From positions 1-7,261 of the forward strand of contig JAUXJK010000102.1 of the NCBI GenBank assembly GCA_030624785.1: 7,261 nt of DNA, given 5' to 3'. Shown piece after piece: positions 6,739-7,261 of the stretch. A model generated the notes under the pieces. It made no database searches and was not told the origin of the DNA. It saw only the letters and a list, made by a program, of their open reading frames with translations. Source of the DNA: Actinomycetes bacterium (GTDB lineage: Bacteria > Actinomycetota > Thermoleophilia > Gaiellales > Gaiellaceae). Numbering within the stretch: position 1 is the first letter of the stretch; each line of letters opens with the position of its first letter. A program made the translations under genes and the position numbers.

Positions 6739-7261
6739 GCAGCCGCCGACGAATTCTCTTTCTGACGCACACCTCCCCGGCACCCCCGATGAGCGGCGAG
6801 CGACTCCGCGCCTACAACCTCATGCAGGAGCTCGTCAAACGAGACTGGGACGTCTCTCTCTTTAGCGTTGAGCACGGCGAGATCGCGAAGGAAGATATTG
6901 AGACCCTTCATGACCTTGCACCTGGCGGCGTATTCACGCAACGCCAGCCACACCCAGCCTGGCGACTCGCGCGATCGCGCCTCGACGTGCTGCGCGGGCG
7001 CGCTTTTCAGTCCAACTTCTTCTTGAACCGCTCCTCGCGGCGCGAGTTTCATCTATGGCTGGCAGATCGCGAGTTTGACGTTGTCCTCGTCGCTCTCAGC
7101 TACATGCTCACGTACCTTCCTCCTGAGCTTGCGGAGCGGACTGTGCTCGATTCGCAGAACGCCGAGTACCACCGCCTTCAATCGATGGCTTCAGCCGATT
7201 CCTTCAACGCGAGATCTCTCGGTGCCCGATTCCAGCTGAAACCGGTGGAACGGTTTGAGCG
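6735..7261 (+). CDS. Glycosyltransferase, GT4-like N-terminal domain, cut by window edge
   Basis: The frame is open for 175 codons to the right edge and lacks its C-terminal donor domain. The N-terminus ILFLTHTSPAPPMSGERLR (7-25), then AYNLMQEL (26-33) and a strand DVSLFSVE (39-46), follows the 'PP..G...R.Y.L...L' pattern of GT4-type acceptor domains such as the sugar transferases grouped in TIGR03087. DVVLVALSYMLTYLP (115-129) and VLDSQNAEYHRLQ (137-149) match the later part of that domain, where VxDxHNxE-like motifs occur. The ATG overlaps the previous stop (ATGA) and has AGGG 7 bases upstream (6724-6727), so it belongs to the same operon. The catalytic EX7E region is not visible, so the exact class is uncertain, but a glycosyltransferase is by far the best reading given sequence and neighbours. 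Confidence 0.8.
   Translation, partial: MSSRRRILFLTHTSPAPPMSGERLRAYNLMQELVKRDWDVSLFSVEHGEIAKEDIETLHDLAPGGVFTQRQPHPAWRLARSRLDVLRGRAFQSNFFLNRSSRREFHLWLADREFDVVLVALSYMLTYLPPELAERTVLDSQNAEYHRLQSMASADSFNARSLGARFQLKPVERFE

Overview
The window is an internal piece of a surface-polysaccharide (capsule, exopolysaccharide or O-antigen-like) biosynthesis locus. The DNA is GC-rich, uses GTG and probably TTG as well as ATG starts, and packs genes with 1-8 base overlaps. This suggests a high-GC bacterium, most likely an actinomycete. The style of the membrane protein and glycosyltransferases fits the Thermoleophilia/Actinomycetota sort, but that lineage call is a guess from residue patterns, not a search. 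No rRNA, tRNA, mobile element or CRISPR array is visible.

The layout is two divergent operon arms that start around position 2900. The leftward (minus) arm reads, in transcription order: a membrane-anchored GT2 glycosyltransferase (2871-1675), a GT4 glycosyltransferase with a canonical EX7E motif (1668-598), a possible 35-residue hydrophobic reading frame (598-491), and a multi-pass membrane protein running off the left edge (494-1). The last is probably the start of a polymerase or O-antigen ligase-like protein. The rightward (plus) arm reads: a Wzx/MATE-like lipid-linked oligosaccharide flippase (2941-4524), a GT4 enzyme lacking the EX7E glutamates (4517-5662), a canonical GT4 enzyme (5659-6738), and the N-terminal part of another GT4-like transferase running off the right edge (6735-7261).

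Together these would build a lipid-linked oligosaccharide on the inner face of the membrane with at least five sugar-transfer steps, flip it, and polymerise or ligate it outside. The only substantial non-coding stretch is the roughly 69-base divergent gap at 2872-2940, which must hold the promoters if both arms start there. The initiating phosphoglycosyltransferase, chain-length regulator, export proteins and sugar-nucleotide genes are not in the window.

I see no clearly new system. The points most worth checking are the frame junction at the start of the membrane protein (491-600), the start codons at the divergent gap, and the glutamate-free GT4.
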